Made by a program: the position numbers and the translations under genes
Part shown: positions 24,683 to 33,237 of the stretch, piece after piece
Layout: every line of letters starts with the position of its first letter
How positions within the stretch are numbered: the stretch's first letter is position 1
Assembly (NCBI RefSeq): GCF_011801125.1
Contig: NZ_CP046171.1
Location: 1,240,001-1,304,000 of the forward strand
Source of the DNA: Nocardia brasiliensis
GTDB taxonomy: Bacteria > Actinomycetota > Actinomycetes > Mycobacteriales > Mycobacteriaceae
Direction: 5' to 3'
DNA: 64,000 nt
The notes under the pieces: generated by a model
Told to the model about the DNA's origin: nothing
Databases searched by the model: none
What the model saw: the letters and a program-made list of their open reading frames with translations, nothing else

Positions 24683-27600
24683 ATGACCGAGCTCGCCGAT
24701 CACGACCTGATCCCGGCTCCGTATGACCTCGCCGACCGTTACCGCGTCGGCGCGGGCACCGTTGTCCTCACTGGCGTCCAGGCGATTGCCCGACAGCTGG
24801 TGGAGCAGCACGTGCGTGACCTGCGTGCCGGGCGCCGGGTCGGCACCTTCGTCTCGGGCTACCAGGGCAGTCCGCTCGGCGGCGTCGACAAGATGCTCAG
24901 TGGCATGCCGAATGTGCTGGCCGAGCACGACATCGCGTTCGTCCCCGGTCTGAACGAGGAACTCGCGGCCACCTCGGTGTGGGGGAGCCAGGCCGATCTG
25001 CCCGCCGGGTCCGCCACGCACGACGGTGTGGTAGGCGTCTGGTACGGCAAGGGGCCCGGCCTCGACCGCGCGACGGACGCTTTGCGCCACGCCAACATGT
25101 ACGGTGCGAACGCGCGCGGCGGTGTGCTGCTGCTCGTCGGTGACGACCCGGCCTCCAAGTCCTCGACGGTGCCCGCGGTGAGCGAACGCTCGCTGGCCGC
25201 GATGAACATTCCGGTGCTGTTTCCCCGCAATGCGCGCGAGATCATCACCATGGGCCTGCACGGGGTCGCGCTCTCGCGCGCCTCCGGCTGCCTGGTCGCG
25301 CTGAAGATCGTCGCCGATGTGGCCGACGGCGCCTGGGCGGTCGAGGGCAACGTGGGCGACATCGACATCACCGTGCCCGAGATCACCTGGGAGGGACGCC
25401 CGTTCAGCTACCTGCAGCGTCCGATGGCCGCGCCGACCGACAGCGTGATCGCCGAGGCCGACCTGTACGGGCCGCGCTGGGAGACGGTGAAGGCGTACAG
25501 CACGCTCAACGAACTCGACGTAATCGAGGTGAACCCGGCGCAGGCCACGATCGGGATCGCCGCCACCGGAACGACTTTCGACGCGGTCCGGCAGGCTCTG
25601 ATCGACCTCGGCGTCGACGACGACGCGCTCATCCGCTCGGGTGTGCGGCTGCTGCGCATCGGCATGCCGTATCCGATTGCGCCGCAACGGGTCCAGCAGT
25701 TCGCGCAGGGCCTCACCCGCCTGGTGGTGGTCGAGGACAAGACCGCCTTCATCGAAACGCAGATCCGTGAAATCCTCTACGGCACCCCGGATGCCCCCGA
25801 GATCATCGGTAAGCGCGACGCCGCGGGCCGTCCGCTGTTCAGTCAGGACGGCGAGCTCACCACCGGCCGGATCGCCAAGCCGCTGTGCCGCGCGCTCGAC
25901 GGCTTCGTGGAGATGAAACGCCCACTGCCGCAGCCGCTGTCGCTGGCCGTACTGCCCGCCAAGCGGGCCGCCTACTTCTGCAGCGGCTGCCCGCACAACC
26001 GCTCCACGGCCGTGCCGGAGGGCTCGCTGGCCGGTGGCGGCATCGGCTGCCACACCATGGTGACCATGTCCGGTCGTGAGGACAGCAAGGTCACCGGCTT
26101 GACCCAGATGGGCGGCGAAGGCGCGCAGTGGATCGGCCAGGCGCCGTTCACCGACGTGCCGCACCTGTTCCAGAACATCGGTGACGGAACGTATTTCCAC
26201 TCCGGCCAGCTCGCCGTGCAGGCGTGTGTCGCGGCCAAGGTGAACATCACCTTCAAGCTGCTCTACAACGACGTCGTCGCGATGACCGGCGCACAGGATG
26301 CCGAGGGCGCGCTCGCGGTGCCCCGGCTCACGCACAAGCTGGCCACCGAGGGGGTCGCGCAGATCATCATCTGCGCGGACGAGCCGAAGAAGTATCGCAA
26401 GCGAGACCTGGCCGCCGGCACCCGGCTGTGGCACCGCGACCGGCTCGACGAGGCGCAGCGCATCCTGCGCGAGATCCCCGGCGTCACCGTGCTCATCTAC
26501 GACCAGCACTGCGCCGCCGACGCGCGCAGGCAGCGCAAGCGGGGCACCCTGCCGGTGCGCCAGACCCGAGTGGTCATCAACGAGGCGGTCTGCGAGGGCT
26601 GCGGCGACTGCGGTGTGAAGAGCAACTGCCTGTCGGTGCAACCGGTGGAGACCGAGTTCGGCCGCAAGACCCGCATTGATCAGACCTCCTGCAACACCGA
26701 CTACAGCTGTCTCGACGGCGACTGCCCGTCGTTCGTCACGGTGGAATTGCCCGATCCCGCGAAAGCGAAGAAGCGTAAGAGCACTCAGCGTCCGACGCCG
26801 CCGGTGCTGCCCGACGTGCGGTTCGACCCGCCGACCGCGACGCAGAATGTCTTCCTCGCGGGCATCGGCGGCACCGGCATCGTGACCGTGAACCAGGTGC
26901 TGGCGACCGCCGCGCTGCGGGCCGGATACGACGTGGCGAGCCTGGATCAGATCGGCCTGAGCCAGAAGGCGGGCCCGGTCGTCTCGCACCTGCGGTTCGT
27001 CGCGGGCGAACTGGAGCCGGCGAACCGGCTGACCCCCGGCTCCGCGGACTGCATCGTCGCCTTCGACCTGCTCACCGCGACCGACAACAAGAACCTCGCC
27101 TACGGGTCGAAGGAGACGACTCTGTCGGTCGCCTCCACCAGCAAGACGCCGACCGGGGACATGGTGTACGACAAGTCCGTTCAGTACCCGGAGACGCCCG
27201 CGCTGCTGTCCCGGCTCGAGCAGGCCTCGCGGGAACTGCGTTCGTTCGACGCGCTCGGCGCGGCGGAGGTGCTGTTCGGCAACACCGCGGCGGCCAACTT
27301 CCTGATGGTCGGCGCCGCGTACCAGCTCGGTGGGCTGCGGCTGCCCGCGGCGGCGATCGAGGAGGCCATCGAGATCAATGGGGTCGCCGTGAACGCGAAC
27401 ATCGCGGCCTTCCGGTGGGGCCGGGTCGCGATCGCCCGCCCGGACGAGTTCGCCGCCGCCGTCGGCCGCCCGCAGGCCGAGCGGGCCGAGATCAAGGTTC
27501 CGGCAGACCTTTTCGACACGTTGACCGCCACCGGTGAGACCCGGCGGCTGGTCGAGCTGCGAGCCGCCGAGTTGATCGGCTTCCAGGGCGTGCGGGTCGC

Positions 27601-28156
27601 GCGCGACTACGTGACGACCGTGCAGCGGGTGTGGGCGGCGCAGCAGCGGGTCACCGACCGGACCGAGTTCAGCGAGCAGGTGGCGCGCGGTCTGTTCAAG
27701 TTCACCGCGTACAAGGACGAGTACGAGGTCGCGCGGCAGCTGATCGACCCGGCCTTCCTGGACCAAGTCGCGGGCCAGCTGCCCGAGGGCACCAACCTCA
27801 CCTACAAGCTGCACCCGCCGATCCTGCGCGCCATGGGCCGCAAGAAGAAGATCGGCATCGGGCCGCGCGGGCACATCGCACTCAAGGTGCTGGCCAAGGG
27901 AAAGCGGCTGCGTGGCACCAAGTTCGACATCTTCGGTTACGCGCACGTGCGCCGGGTCGAGCGGGCCTTGCTCGCGCACTACACCGACATGGTGCTGGCA
28001 CTGGCGGGTTCGCTCGACGAGGCCGGTTACGACCGCGCGGTCCAGGCCGCGGCGCTCGCCGACACGGTGCGTGGTTACGAGGGCGTCAAGCTCGTGAACG
28101 TCGAGGTGTACCGAAACAGCCTGCGCGAACTCGGCATCGAGGCGCCGCAGGTGTGA
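24683..28156 (+). CDS. Fused indolepyruvate:ferredoxin oxidoreductase
   Basis: This 1157-residue protein carries the whole enzyme on one chain. Residues 25-250 form the pyrimidine-binding domain. The thiamine diphosphate domain spans about 420-640 with the GDGTYFHSG motif and NITFKLLYND. A cysteine cluster, CEGCGDCGVKSNC near 635, fits a 4Fe-4S site. The C-terminal gamma-type domain starts at FLAGIGGTGIVTVNQVL near 725. These enzymes oxidatively decarboxylate arylpyruvates or branched 2-oxo acids to acyl-CoA, reducing ferredoxin. ATG 24683 has GGAGG nine bases upstream. It is monocistronic, ended by a strong hairpin, and no ferredoxin gene is adjacent. Confidence 0.93.
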   Translation: MTELADHDLIPAPYDLADRYRVGAGTVVLTGVQAIARQLVEQHVRDLRAGRRVGTFVSGYQGSPLGGVDKMLSGMPNVLAEHDIAFVPGLNEELAATSVWGSQADLPAGSATHDGVVGVWYGKGPGLDRATDALRHANMYGANARGGVLLLVGDDPASKSSTVPAVSERSLAAMNIPVLFPRNAREIITMGLHGVALSRASGCLVALKIVADVADGAWAVEGNVGDIDITVPEITWEGRPFSYLQRPMAAPTDSVIAEADLYGPRWETVKAYSTLNELDVIEVNPAQATIGIAATGTTFDAVRQALIDLGVDDDALIRSGVRLLRIGMPYPIAPQRVQQFAQGLTRLVVVEDKTAFIETQIREILYGTPDAPEIIGKRDAAGRPLFSQDGELTTGRIAKPLCRALDGFVEMKRPLPQPLSLAVLPAKRAAYFCSGCPHNRSTAVPEGSLAGGGIGCHTMVTMSGREDSKVTGLTQMGGEGAQWIGQAPFTDVPHLFQNIGDGTYFHSGQLAVQACVAAKVNITFKLLYNDVVAMTGAQDAEGALAVPRLTHKLATEGVAQIIICADEPKKYRKRDLAAGTRLWHRDRLDEAQRILREIPGVTVLIYDQHCAADARRQRKRGTLPVRQTRVVINEAVCEGCGDCGVKSNCLSVQPVETEFGRKTRIDQTSCNTDYSCLDGDCPSFVTVELPDPAKAKKRKSTQRPTPPVLPDVRFDPPTATQNVFLAGIGGTGIVTVNQVLATAALRAGYDVASLDQIGLSQKAGPVVSHLRFVAGELEPANRLTPGSADCIVAFDLLTATDNKNLAYGSKETTLSVASTSKTPTGDMVYDKSVQYPETPALLSRLEQASRELRSFDALGAAEVLFGNTAAANFLMVGAAYQLGGLRLPAAAIEEAIEINGVAVNANIAAFRWGRVAIARPDEFAAAVGRPQAERAEIKVPADLFDTLTATGETRRLVELRAAELIGFQGVRVARDYVTTVQRVWAAQQRVTDRTEFSEQVARGLFKFTAYKDEYEVARQLIDPAFLDQVAGQLPEGTNLTYKLHPPILRAMGRKKKIGIGPRGHIALKVLAKGKRLRGTKFDIFGYAHVRRVERALLAHYTDMVLALAGSLDEAGYDRAVQAAALADTVRGYEGVKLVNVEVYRNSLRELGIEAPQV

Positions 28157-28224
28157 ACGAGCGTGGGCTGGGCAGTAGTCCACGCGCCTGGTCGAGCGTA
28201 AAGGCCACGCTCCCAGGCACATGA

Positions 28225-28261
28225 GAAGCGACCCGGAACCGTATCGGTTCCGGGTCGCTTC
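28225..28261 (+). terminator. Strong terminator hairpin
   Basis: GAAGCGACCCGGAACCG (28225-28241) is followed by TAT and the exact complement to 28261, a perfect 17-bp stem. It lies 69 bases after the oxidoreductase stop and 29 before the end of the convergent small membrane protein gene. Confidence 0.85.
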
Positions 28262-28289
28262 GCTGTGTGCGGGTGATTCGCGTGCCGCG

Positions 28290-28577
28290 TCAGGCGCCCA
28301 CCCTGCGGTGGCGGATGACGGTGACGGCCAAGGCGAGCGGGGGTGTCAGCGTGAGGATGCCGAGCACGGTGACCACGAGCGGCGTCCTGGCGGGGAGGGC
28401 CAGGCACAGGGCAATGACACCGGCGGTGATGGCGAGGGCGAGTACGGACACGCCGACGCCGGGCCAGGTCCGGCCGGAGCCGAGCGCGCGGCCGCGTTGG
28501 GCCGTCGGCTGGTCGGTAGGTGCGGGATCGGCCGCGGCGACCTCGCCGCGGACAGGATCGGGCGTGAGCAGGGGCAC
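28290..28577 (-). CDS. Small membrane protein, two predicted transmembrane helices
   Basis: The 95-residue product has a soluble N-terminus of about 35 residues, then two hydrophobic helices at roughly 40-62 and 66-87, ending in the basic RHRRVGA. The GTG start at 28577 has AGAGACGACA upstream, a weak ribosome binding site. I do not recognise the family. It is convergent with the indolepyruvate oxidoreductase and stands alone. Confidence 0.5.
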   Translation of the reverse strand: MPLLTPDPVRGEVAAADPAPTDQPTAQRGRALGSGRTWPGVGVSVLALAITAGVIALCLALPARTPLVVTVLGILTLTPPLALAVTVIRHRRVGA

Positions 28578-28983
28578 TGTCGTCTCTCAGGGTTCAGTGG
28601 ACAAGTCGCGCAGGCAATACCCGTTCGACGGCATCGCAATCAGCCCTGATCGGCCTGATTTCTCGGACACCGCCGCGGCCTCCCGAATCGTGCGCGTGCA
28701 CCGGGGTCGGCCGAGGGCGACGAACTCCGGGCCGGAAACACACTGGCGGCCCATCGGCGTGGCGCGGGATCTCGTTGCCGCACGCTGAAGTTCGTACCTG
28801 ACGTGCACTCATCATAGCGTATGTGCATGGAGGCTCGCGCTGCGGCAACGTCTTCCGCGTGGCCGTCTCCGGAGCCCGCCGCGAGCGCTTCTCAAATCTA
28901 TTGCCCCGAAACGGAACCGATCGGGCATCGGCGGCGTCTAATCCCGTGACTGGACACAGTAAGGAACAAAGGTGGGGGTTGGC
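28578..28983. other. Intergenic region without recognisable gene
   Basis: About 400 bases between the small membrane protein gene and the LuxR-like regulator. Short frames on both strands look like shadows. I see no terminator and no clear palindrome. The promoter of the regulator presumably lies at its right end. Confidence 0.5.
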
Positions 28984-29745
28984 ATGAACGCTTTGCAGCT
29001 GAGCCGGGGCATCGAGGCGACGGGCACGACCACCGCGTTCGCGCATCCGAGCCTGCGCGACTATCTGGACCCGGCGGACGGGCCGTGGGGCGGACTGTTC
29101 GCGGCACCGCTTCGGCTCGAATTCGTCGAGTACGACGAGCTGGGCAGTCGAGACGCCGTCGCGGGTGCGCCGATAGTGCTTCCCGTGCACACCGAGTGTC
29201 AGGCCGAGCGATTGCGCGCGATCCGGGCGCGGCACGCGATGGCGTTGCTCGTCGCGGTGACCAACGACGTCACCGGTCATTCGACCTATTCGGCGATCCG
29301 GTCGGGGGCGAACTTCGTCGTCAATCTCGCGATCTCGGTGGAGCGCCAGGCCGAGGTGCTGCGCGCCCGGCTCCTCGACCACGCCGGCGCCCTGCCGAGA
29401 AGGCCGCGTCCGGCCGTCCTCGGTGCGGTACCCGATCGCGCGTCCGCCCCGGCCGCGCGGGCGCAGCGCCCCGGCCGCGACAGCACGCTTTCCACCGCGA
29501 ACGGCTCGCGCGCCGCCGCCCCGCCGGACCGACCCGAGCTGGACGAGTTCGACACCCGCCTGCTGCGCATGCTGCGCACCACCATGACCGTGGCCGAAAT
29601 CGCCAGGCAGAACTACCTTTCGGAACGATCGATGTACCGGCGCATCCGCAATCTCTACGACACCCTCGGCGTCTCGGGCCGCAACGACCTGATGAACTCC
29701 GCCGAGCCCACCCCCACCCGCTCCCTCACCGTCCTACGGGCGTGA
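28984..29745 (+). CDS. LuxR-type HTH regulator with degenerate receiver-like N-terminus
   Basis: The 253-residue protein ends in a helix-turn-helix resembling the LuxR/GerE class (residues ~185-240: LLRMLRTTMTVAEIARQNYL, then RSMYRRIRNLYDTLGVSGRNDL). The first 140 residues resemble a response-regulator receiver: AIRSGANFVVNLAISVERQ looks like the fifth strand and last helix, but the phospho-acceptor Asp and the conserved Lys cannot be assigned. A Pro/Arg-rich linker joins the halves. ATG 28984 has GGTGGGGG upstream; GTG 28972 is the alternative. No kinase is adjacent, so it may be an orphan, phosphorylation-independent regulator. Confidence 0.7.
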   Translation: MNALQLSRGIEATGTTTAFAHPSLRDYLDPADGPWGGLFAAPLRLEFVEYDELGSRDAVAGAPIVLPVHTECQAERLRAIRARHAMALLVAVTNDVTGHSTYSAIRSGANFVVNLAISVERQAEVLRARLLDHAGALPRRPRPAVLGAVPDRASAPAARAQRPGRDSTLSTANGSRAAAPPDRPELDEFDTRLLRMLRTTMTVAEIARQNYLSERSMYRRIRNLYDTLGVSGRNDLMNSAEPTPTRSLTVLRA

Positions 29746-29900
29746 GCGGCCGCCCCGCACCAACCCGACCGATCCCACCGCCGCCGACCGGCTGGCGCAA
29801 CTCACAAAGTCCTGCTGCACTCGGCCACCGCTGATGAATTGGACGCCGCGAATAACCTGCGACGCAAACGAATCCATGAATCTGAGTTCGGTCCGAACGC

Positions 29901-29938
29901 GAGAACGGCCCGGAACCTGTCGGTTCCGGGCCGTTCTC
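29901..29938 (-). terminator. Terminator hairpin downstream of the tRNA gene
   Basis: GAGAACGGCCCGGAACC (29901-29917) and its exact complement (29922-29938) form a 17-bp stem with a 4-base loop, ending four bases from the tRNA 3' end. It could also stop transcripts from the left. Confidence 0.85.
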
Positions 29939-29942
29939 TTAG

Positions 29943-30016
29943 TAGCGGGGACAGGATTTGAACCTGCGACCTCTGGGTTATGAGCCCAGCGAGCTACCGA
30001 GCTGCTCCACCCCGCG
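29943..30016 (-). tRNA. Initiator tRNA-fMet (CAT anticodon)
   Basis: The minus strand folds as a 74-base cloverleaf without an encoded CCA. The anticodon loop is CTCATAA and the T arm contains GGTTCAAAT. Two hallmarks of initiators are present. The first acceptor position C1 faces U72 and is unpaired, and the anticodon stem carries three consecutive G:C pairs (GGG/CCC). A promoter lies at 30030-30058 and a terminator right behind the gene. Confidence 0.95.
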
Positions 30017-30029
30017 TTGGGTATCTGCA

Positions 30030-30058
30030 ACCTTACACACCATGGGGGCGGATGTGAA
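30030..30058 (-). promoter_or_regulatory. Promoter of the initiator tRNA gene
   Basis: On the minus strand TTCACA (30058-30053) and TAAGGT (30035-30030) are separated by 17 bases, a good sigma-70-type (SigA) promoter. The -10 box is 14 bases upstream of the mature 5' end. Confidence 0.65.
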
Positions 30059-30284
30059 AACGCCTGGTGAGAGTGGGTTGGGTGCGGGGTGTTGGCGGGT
30101 GGCGGGGGTGGGGTGAGTGATGTGGATCATGGTGATGGCGGGTTACCTGGGACGGGATGTCAGAGCTATCGTGACTACTTCGCATTGCGTAGTTTCTTGG
30201 GCGGGAGCACCGCCGCGGTCCGGGGATGAGAACGACCGCTGACAACAGATTGTGAACTCCCTCTTCTGATTTCAGGAGGCGCTG

Positions 30285-31970
30285 ATGGCGCTGACTATTC
30301 GGCAATCCGGAAAACGCGCACAGCAGAGCGCCGTGGTGACGGCTCGACCGGACAATCCGGGCGGATTCACCCATCGGCAGGTGCTGATCATCCTGAGCGG
30401 CCTGGTGCTCGGGATGTTCATGGCGGCCCTGGATCAGACCATCACGGCGACCGCGGTGCGGACCATCGCCGACGACCTGTCCGGTTACTCGTTGCAGGCG
30501 TGGGTCACCACCGCGTATCTGATCACCGCGACCCTGACCACGCCGCTGTACGGGAAATTGTCGGATATGTACGGCCGCAGGCCTTTTCTGCTCGCCGCGA
30601 TCGTGATCTTCGTCGGCGGCTCGTTGCTGTGCACGGTCGCGCAATCGATGTACGAGCTGGCGGTGTTCCGGGCGATCCAGGGTGTCGGCGCGGGTGGGCT
30701 GATGTCGCTGGCCTCGGCGGTGCTCGGGGATATCGTGAGTCCGAGGGAGCGGGCGAGGTATCAGGGTCACTTCTTGGCGACCTGGGCGCTGGCCAGCGTG
30801 ATCGGTCCGGTGCTCGGCGGCGTCTTCGCGGGGCAGCACAGCATTCTCGGCGTAACGGGCTGGCGCTGGGTCTTTTTGGTGAACGTGCCGGTGGGCCTGA
30901 TCGCGCTGGTGGTGGTGTATCGCGTGGTGCGGATCCCTCGGGTGAACCAGGGGCGGGTCGCGGTGGACTGGTTGGGCACCGCCGCGTTCGCGATCGGCAT
31001 CACGCCCATCCTGATCGTCGCCGAACAGGGACGGAGCTGGGGTTGGACCAGTGCGGGCGCGGTGAGCTGCTACCTGATCGGTGCGCTCGGTGTGATCGCG
31101 TTCGTCGCCATCGAGGCCAGGATGGGTGACGCCGCGTTGATTCCGTTGCGGCTGTTCCGAAATCGCACGTTCGCGATGGGTGTCGCGATCGCGCTGGTGG
31201 TCGGTGCCGCGCTGTTCGGCGGGATCATTCTCGTTCCGCAGTACCTTCAGGTGGTGCGTGGCGCCAGTCCGGTCGCGGCGGGGTTGCAGCTGTTGCCGAT
31301 GGTGGTCGGGCTGCTGGTCGGCTCGGCGGTGTCCAACCGGCTGATCAGCAGGACCGGGCGCTATCGCATATTCCCGATCGCGGGCACCGCGGCGGTCGCG
31401 CTCGGCCTGTTCCTGTTCCACTATCTGACGCCGGACACGCCGCTGTGGCGCACCATGATCTTCATGGCGATCACCGGGATCGGCCTCGGAAACCTGTTGC
31501 AGCCCATCACTTTGGCGATTCAGAACGCCGCCGCGCCCGCGGACATGGGGGTGTCCAGCGCGGCCGCGACGTTCTTCCGGCAGGTCGGCGGCACGCTGGG
31601 GGTCGCGGCCCTGCTGTCGACGCTGTTCGGCCTGCTGCCGTCGCGGGTGGACGCGGCCGTCACGTCGGCGGGTACCGACCCGGCCTACCGGCAGGCAGTG
31701 GTGGCGGGGCTGCACAGCGCCAACCCGGCCGATGTCGCGTTCGCGCAGGGGCTTGCCCGCCACGATCCCGCGGCGGTGCAGCGGATCTTCGACGACAGCT
31801 CGCTCATTCAGCGGCTGGATCCGACCTTGGCCGCCCCCTTGCAGACCGGCTTTGCCGACGCCATGTCGACGGTCTATCTGGTGTCCGCGGGCCTCGCCGT
31901 GCTCGCTCTGGTGCTGGTGCTGTGCTGGAAGGAGATCCCGCTACGCGAGTCCGGCGGTCTGGACCGGTAA
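30285..31970 (+). CDS. MFS multidrug exporter, DHA2 (14-TM) type
   Basis: This 561-residue membrane transporter begins with about 30 soluble residues. Motif C/A-type segments are visible: MAALDQTITATAVRTIADDL in helix 1, GKLSDMYGRRP after helix 2 and GPVLGGVFA in helix 5. About fourteen hydrophobic helices are present. The family exports drugs or metabolites by proton antiport. ATG 30285 has CAGGAGG eight bases upstream. It lies 442 bases before the thioesterase-acyltransferase-P450 operon on the same strand. It could export that operon's product, but the long gap implies separate transcripts. Confidence 0.92.
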   Translation: MALTIRQSGKRAQQSAVVTARPDNPGGFTHRQVLIILSGLVLGMFMAALDQTITATAVRTIADDLSGYSLQAWVTTAYLITATLTTPLYGKLSDMYGRRPFLLAAIVIFVGGSLLCTVAQSMYELAVFRAIQGVGAGGLMSLASAVLGDIVSPRERARYQGHFLATWALASVIGPVLGGVFAGQHSILGVTGWRWVFLVNVPVGLIALVVVYRVVRIPRVNQGRVAVDWLGTAAFAIGITPILIVAEQGRSWGWTSAGAVSCYLIGALGVIAFVAIEARMGDAALIPLRLFRNRTFAMGVAIALVVGAALFGGIILVPQYLQVVRGASPVAAGLQLLPMVVGLLVGSAVSNRLISRTGRYRIFPIAGTAAVALGLFLFHYLTPDTPLWRTMIFMAITGIGLGNLLQPITLAIQNAAAPADMGVSSAAATFFRQVGGTLGVAALLSTLFGLLPSRVDAAVTSAGTDPAYRQAVVAGLHSANPADVAFAQGLARHDPAAVQRIFDDSSLIQRLDPTLAAPLQTGFADAMSTVYLVSAGLAVLALVLVLCWKEIPLRESGGLDR

Positions 31971-32412
31971 ACGAGGGATTTCTGCAATTGCAATATGTGC
32001 ACGGTGTTGCACCGCGTTAACTGTGTGTTGATTGCGGGGGCGACTTCTGCTGTGCGAGTGTGCGGAAATATTTCTAGGGGTGGATTGTTTGACCGTTTCG
32101 CGAGGTCGAATATTTCCGATTCGCCGGTTGCAGGAAAGGTCCCGGGCGGGATAAATACGACAACAAAGGTAATAGCAGTTGTGCATCATCCCAAGTGATC
32201 GGGGATGTTTTAGGCACTGTTCTAACCGGTCATTGGCCTATTTCCGTAAAGAAACCGTAATGTCTTGTGAGGTGGACTACACCGCCTTGAATAGCTATAG
32301 CTACGGGTTCACTGTATTCGGTATCAGGTGTCGCATGACGGTCTGTAGACCCGACGGAAAACGGTCGAGTGCGCACGGTCGGTATCAGGCAATTGAAGGG
32401 AACGGTGGCCTC
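31971..32412 (+). promoter_or_regulatory. AT-richer 442-base leader of the P450 operon
   Basis: The stretch is visibly poorer in GC than all neighbouring coding DNA (for example the blocks around 31980, 32070, 32110 and 32150). Open frames inside it have no good start signals and I see no gene. It contains a pair of inverted 10-bp elements at 32063-32118. It probably holds the promoter, operators and a long 5' untranslated region of the three-gene operon. Confidence 0.5.
32063..32118. repeat. Paired inverted AT-rich elements in the leader
   Basis: CGGAAATATT at 32063-32072 recurs as its exact complement AATATTTCCG at 32109-32118, 36 bases away. The first copy lies inside a perfect 10-bp palindrome GAAATATTTC (32065-32074). 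The arrangement fits two operator sites or a long hairpin in the leader. Confidence 0.5.
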
Positions 32413-33237
32413 ATGGTTGAGTTGCTCGACGCGATGGCCGTAGAGGAAATCGACACGAACTATTTCCGCGGTAAGCGCCAGCACCGCACCGCGCTCATGC
32501 GCACCTTCGGCGGGGAGGTGGCGGCCCGAGCACTGGCGGCGGGGTCGACCGGGATGCCCGCGCAGTTCATCGTGCATTCGATCCACGGGTACTTCGTTCG
32601 CCCGACCACACCGGAGGTTCCGCTCGACTATCACGTCGACACGGTCAAGCTCGGACGGTCGTTCGGGGTGCGCCGGATCAGGGCGGTGCAGCGGGGTAAG
32701 GAGACGTTCCTGATGGTCGCCTCGTATCACGTGGGCGATCGCGGTGTGCGGCACGCCGACCCGTGCCCGGACGCGCCGGACCCGGAGGCGCTGCCGCGCA
32801 TCGGCGCCGGCGACGCGGGCAACGAGTGGGAGGGCTGGGACATTCGCCGGGTGCCCGACGGCCCGACAAGCGCAGCGCGCCAGCAGGTTTGGCTGCGCTA
32901 CACCGGTGAGCTGCCGCCCTGCACGGTGACCCACAGCTGCGCGCTGACCTACGCCAGCGACATGACGCTGCTCGGCGCGGCGGTCGCGCCGTATCCCGGC
33001 ATCGCCATCCAGACCGCCGCGCTCGACTACTCGATCTGGTTCATGCGCCCGTGCCGGGTCGACGATTGGCTGCTGTACGACGAGATCTCGCCGTCGGCCG
33101 ACGGCGGCCGGGCCTTCACCCAGGGCCGGATCTTCAGCAGGGACGGCCAATTGGTCGCGATGGTCGCGCAGGAGCGGATGCTGCGGTTGGCCGAGCCGGA
33201 GTTCGATACCGGGCTCGCCGCGAAGGCGGCGTCCTGA
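32413..33237 (+). CDS. Acyl-CoA thioesterase II-like protein (TesB double hotdog)
   Basis: This 274-residue protein has two hotdog domains (HSIHGYFVRPTTPEVPLDYHVD, domain 1; residues 160-265, domain 2). TesB enzymes hydrolyse acyl-CoA. The Asp of the catalytic triad can be placed in LTYASDMTLLG and the Gln in GRIFSRDGQLVAMVAQE. The usual LDHSIWFHR segment reads LDYSIWFMR, with both His lost, so activity may differ. ATG 32413 is preceded by GAAGGGAACGGTGG; longer in-frame starts run into the AT-rich leader. It is first in a three-gene operon and its stop overlaps the next ATG (TGATG). Confidence 0.82.
   Translation: MVELLDAMAVEEIDTNYFRGKRQHRTALMRTFGGEVAARALAAGSTGMPAQFIVHSIHGYFVRPTTPEVPLDYHVDTVKLGRSFGVRRIRAVQRGKETFLMVASYHVGDRGVRHADPCPDAPDPEALPRIGAGDAGNEWEGWDIRRVPDGPTSAARQQVWLRYTGELPPCTVTHSCALTYASDMTLLGAAVAPYPGIAIQTAALDYSIWFMRPCRVDDWLLYDEISPSADGGRAFTQGRIFSRDGQLVAMVAQERMLRLAEPEFDTGLAAKAAS

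Noticed and set aside
24638..28222. 1194-residue minus-strand frame opposite the indolepyruvate oxidoreductase
   Set aside because: Antisense shadow with no domain signatures; the plus strand shows complete cofactor motifs.
29901..30016. tRNA gene as an integration site for a genomic island
   Set aside because: No integrase, no repeated 3' tRNA fragment and no abrupt change in gene style nearby were seen.
31995..32198. 67-residue open frame in the P450-operon leader
   Set aside because: No ribosome binding site, unusual composition, and it overlaps the palindromic elements and the AT-rich leader; treated as untranslated.
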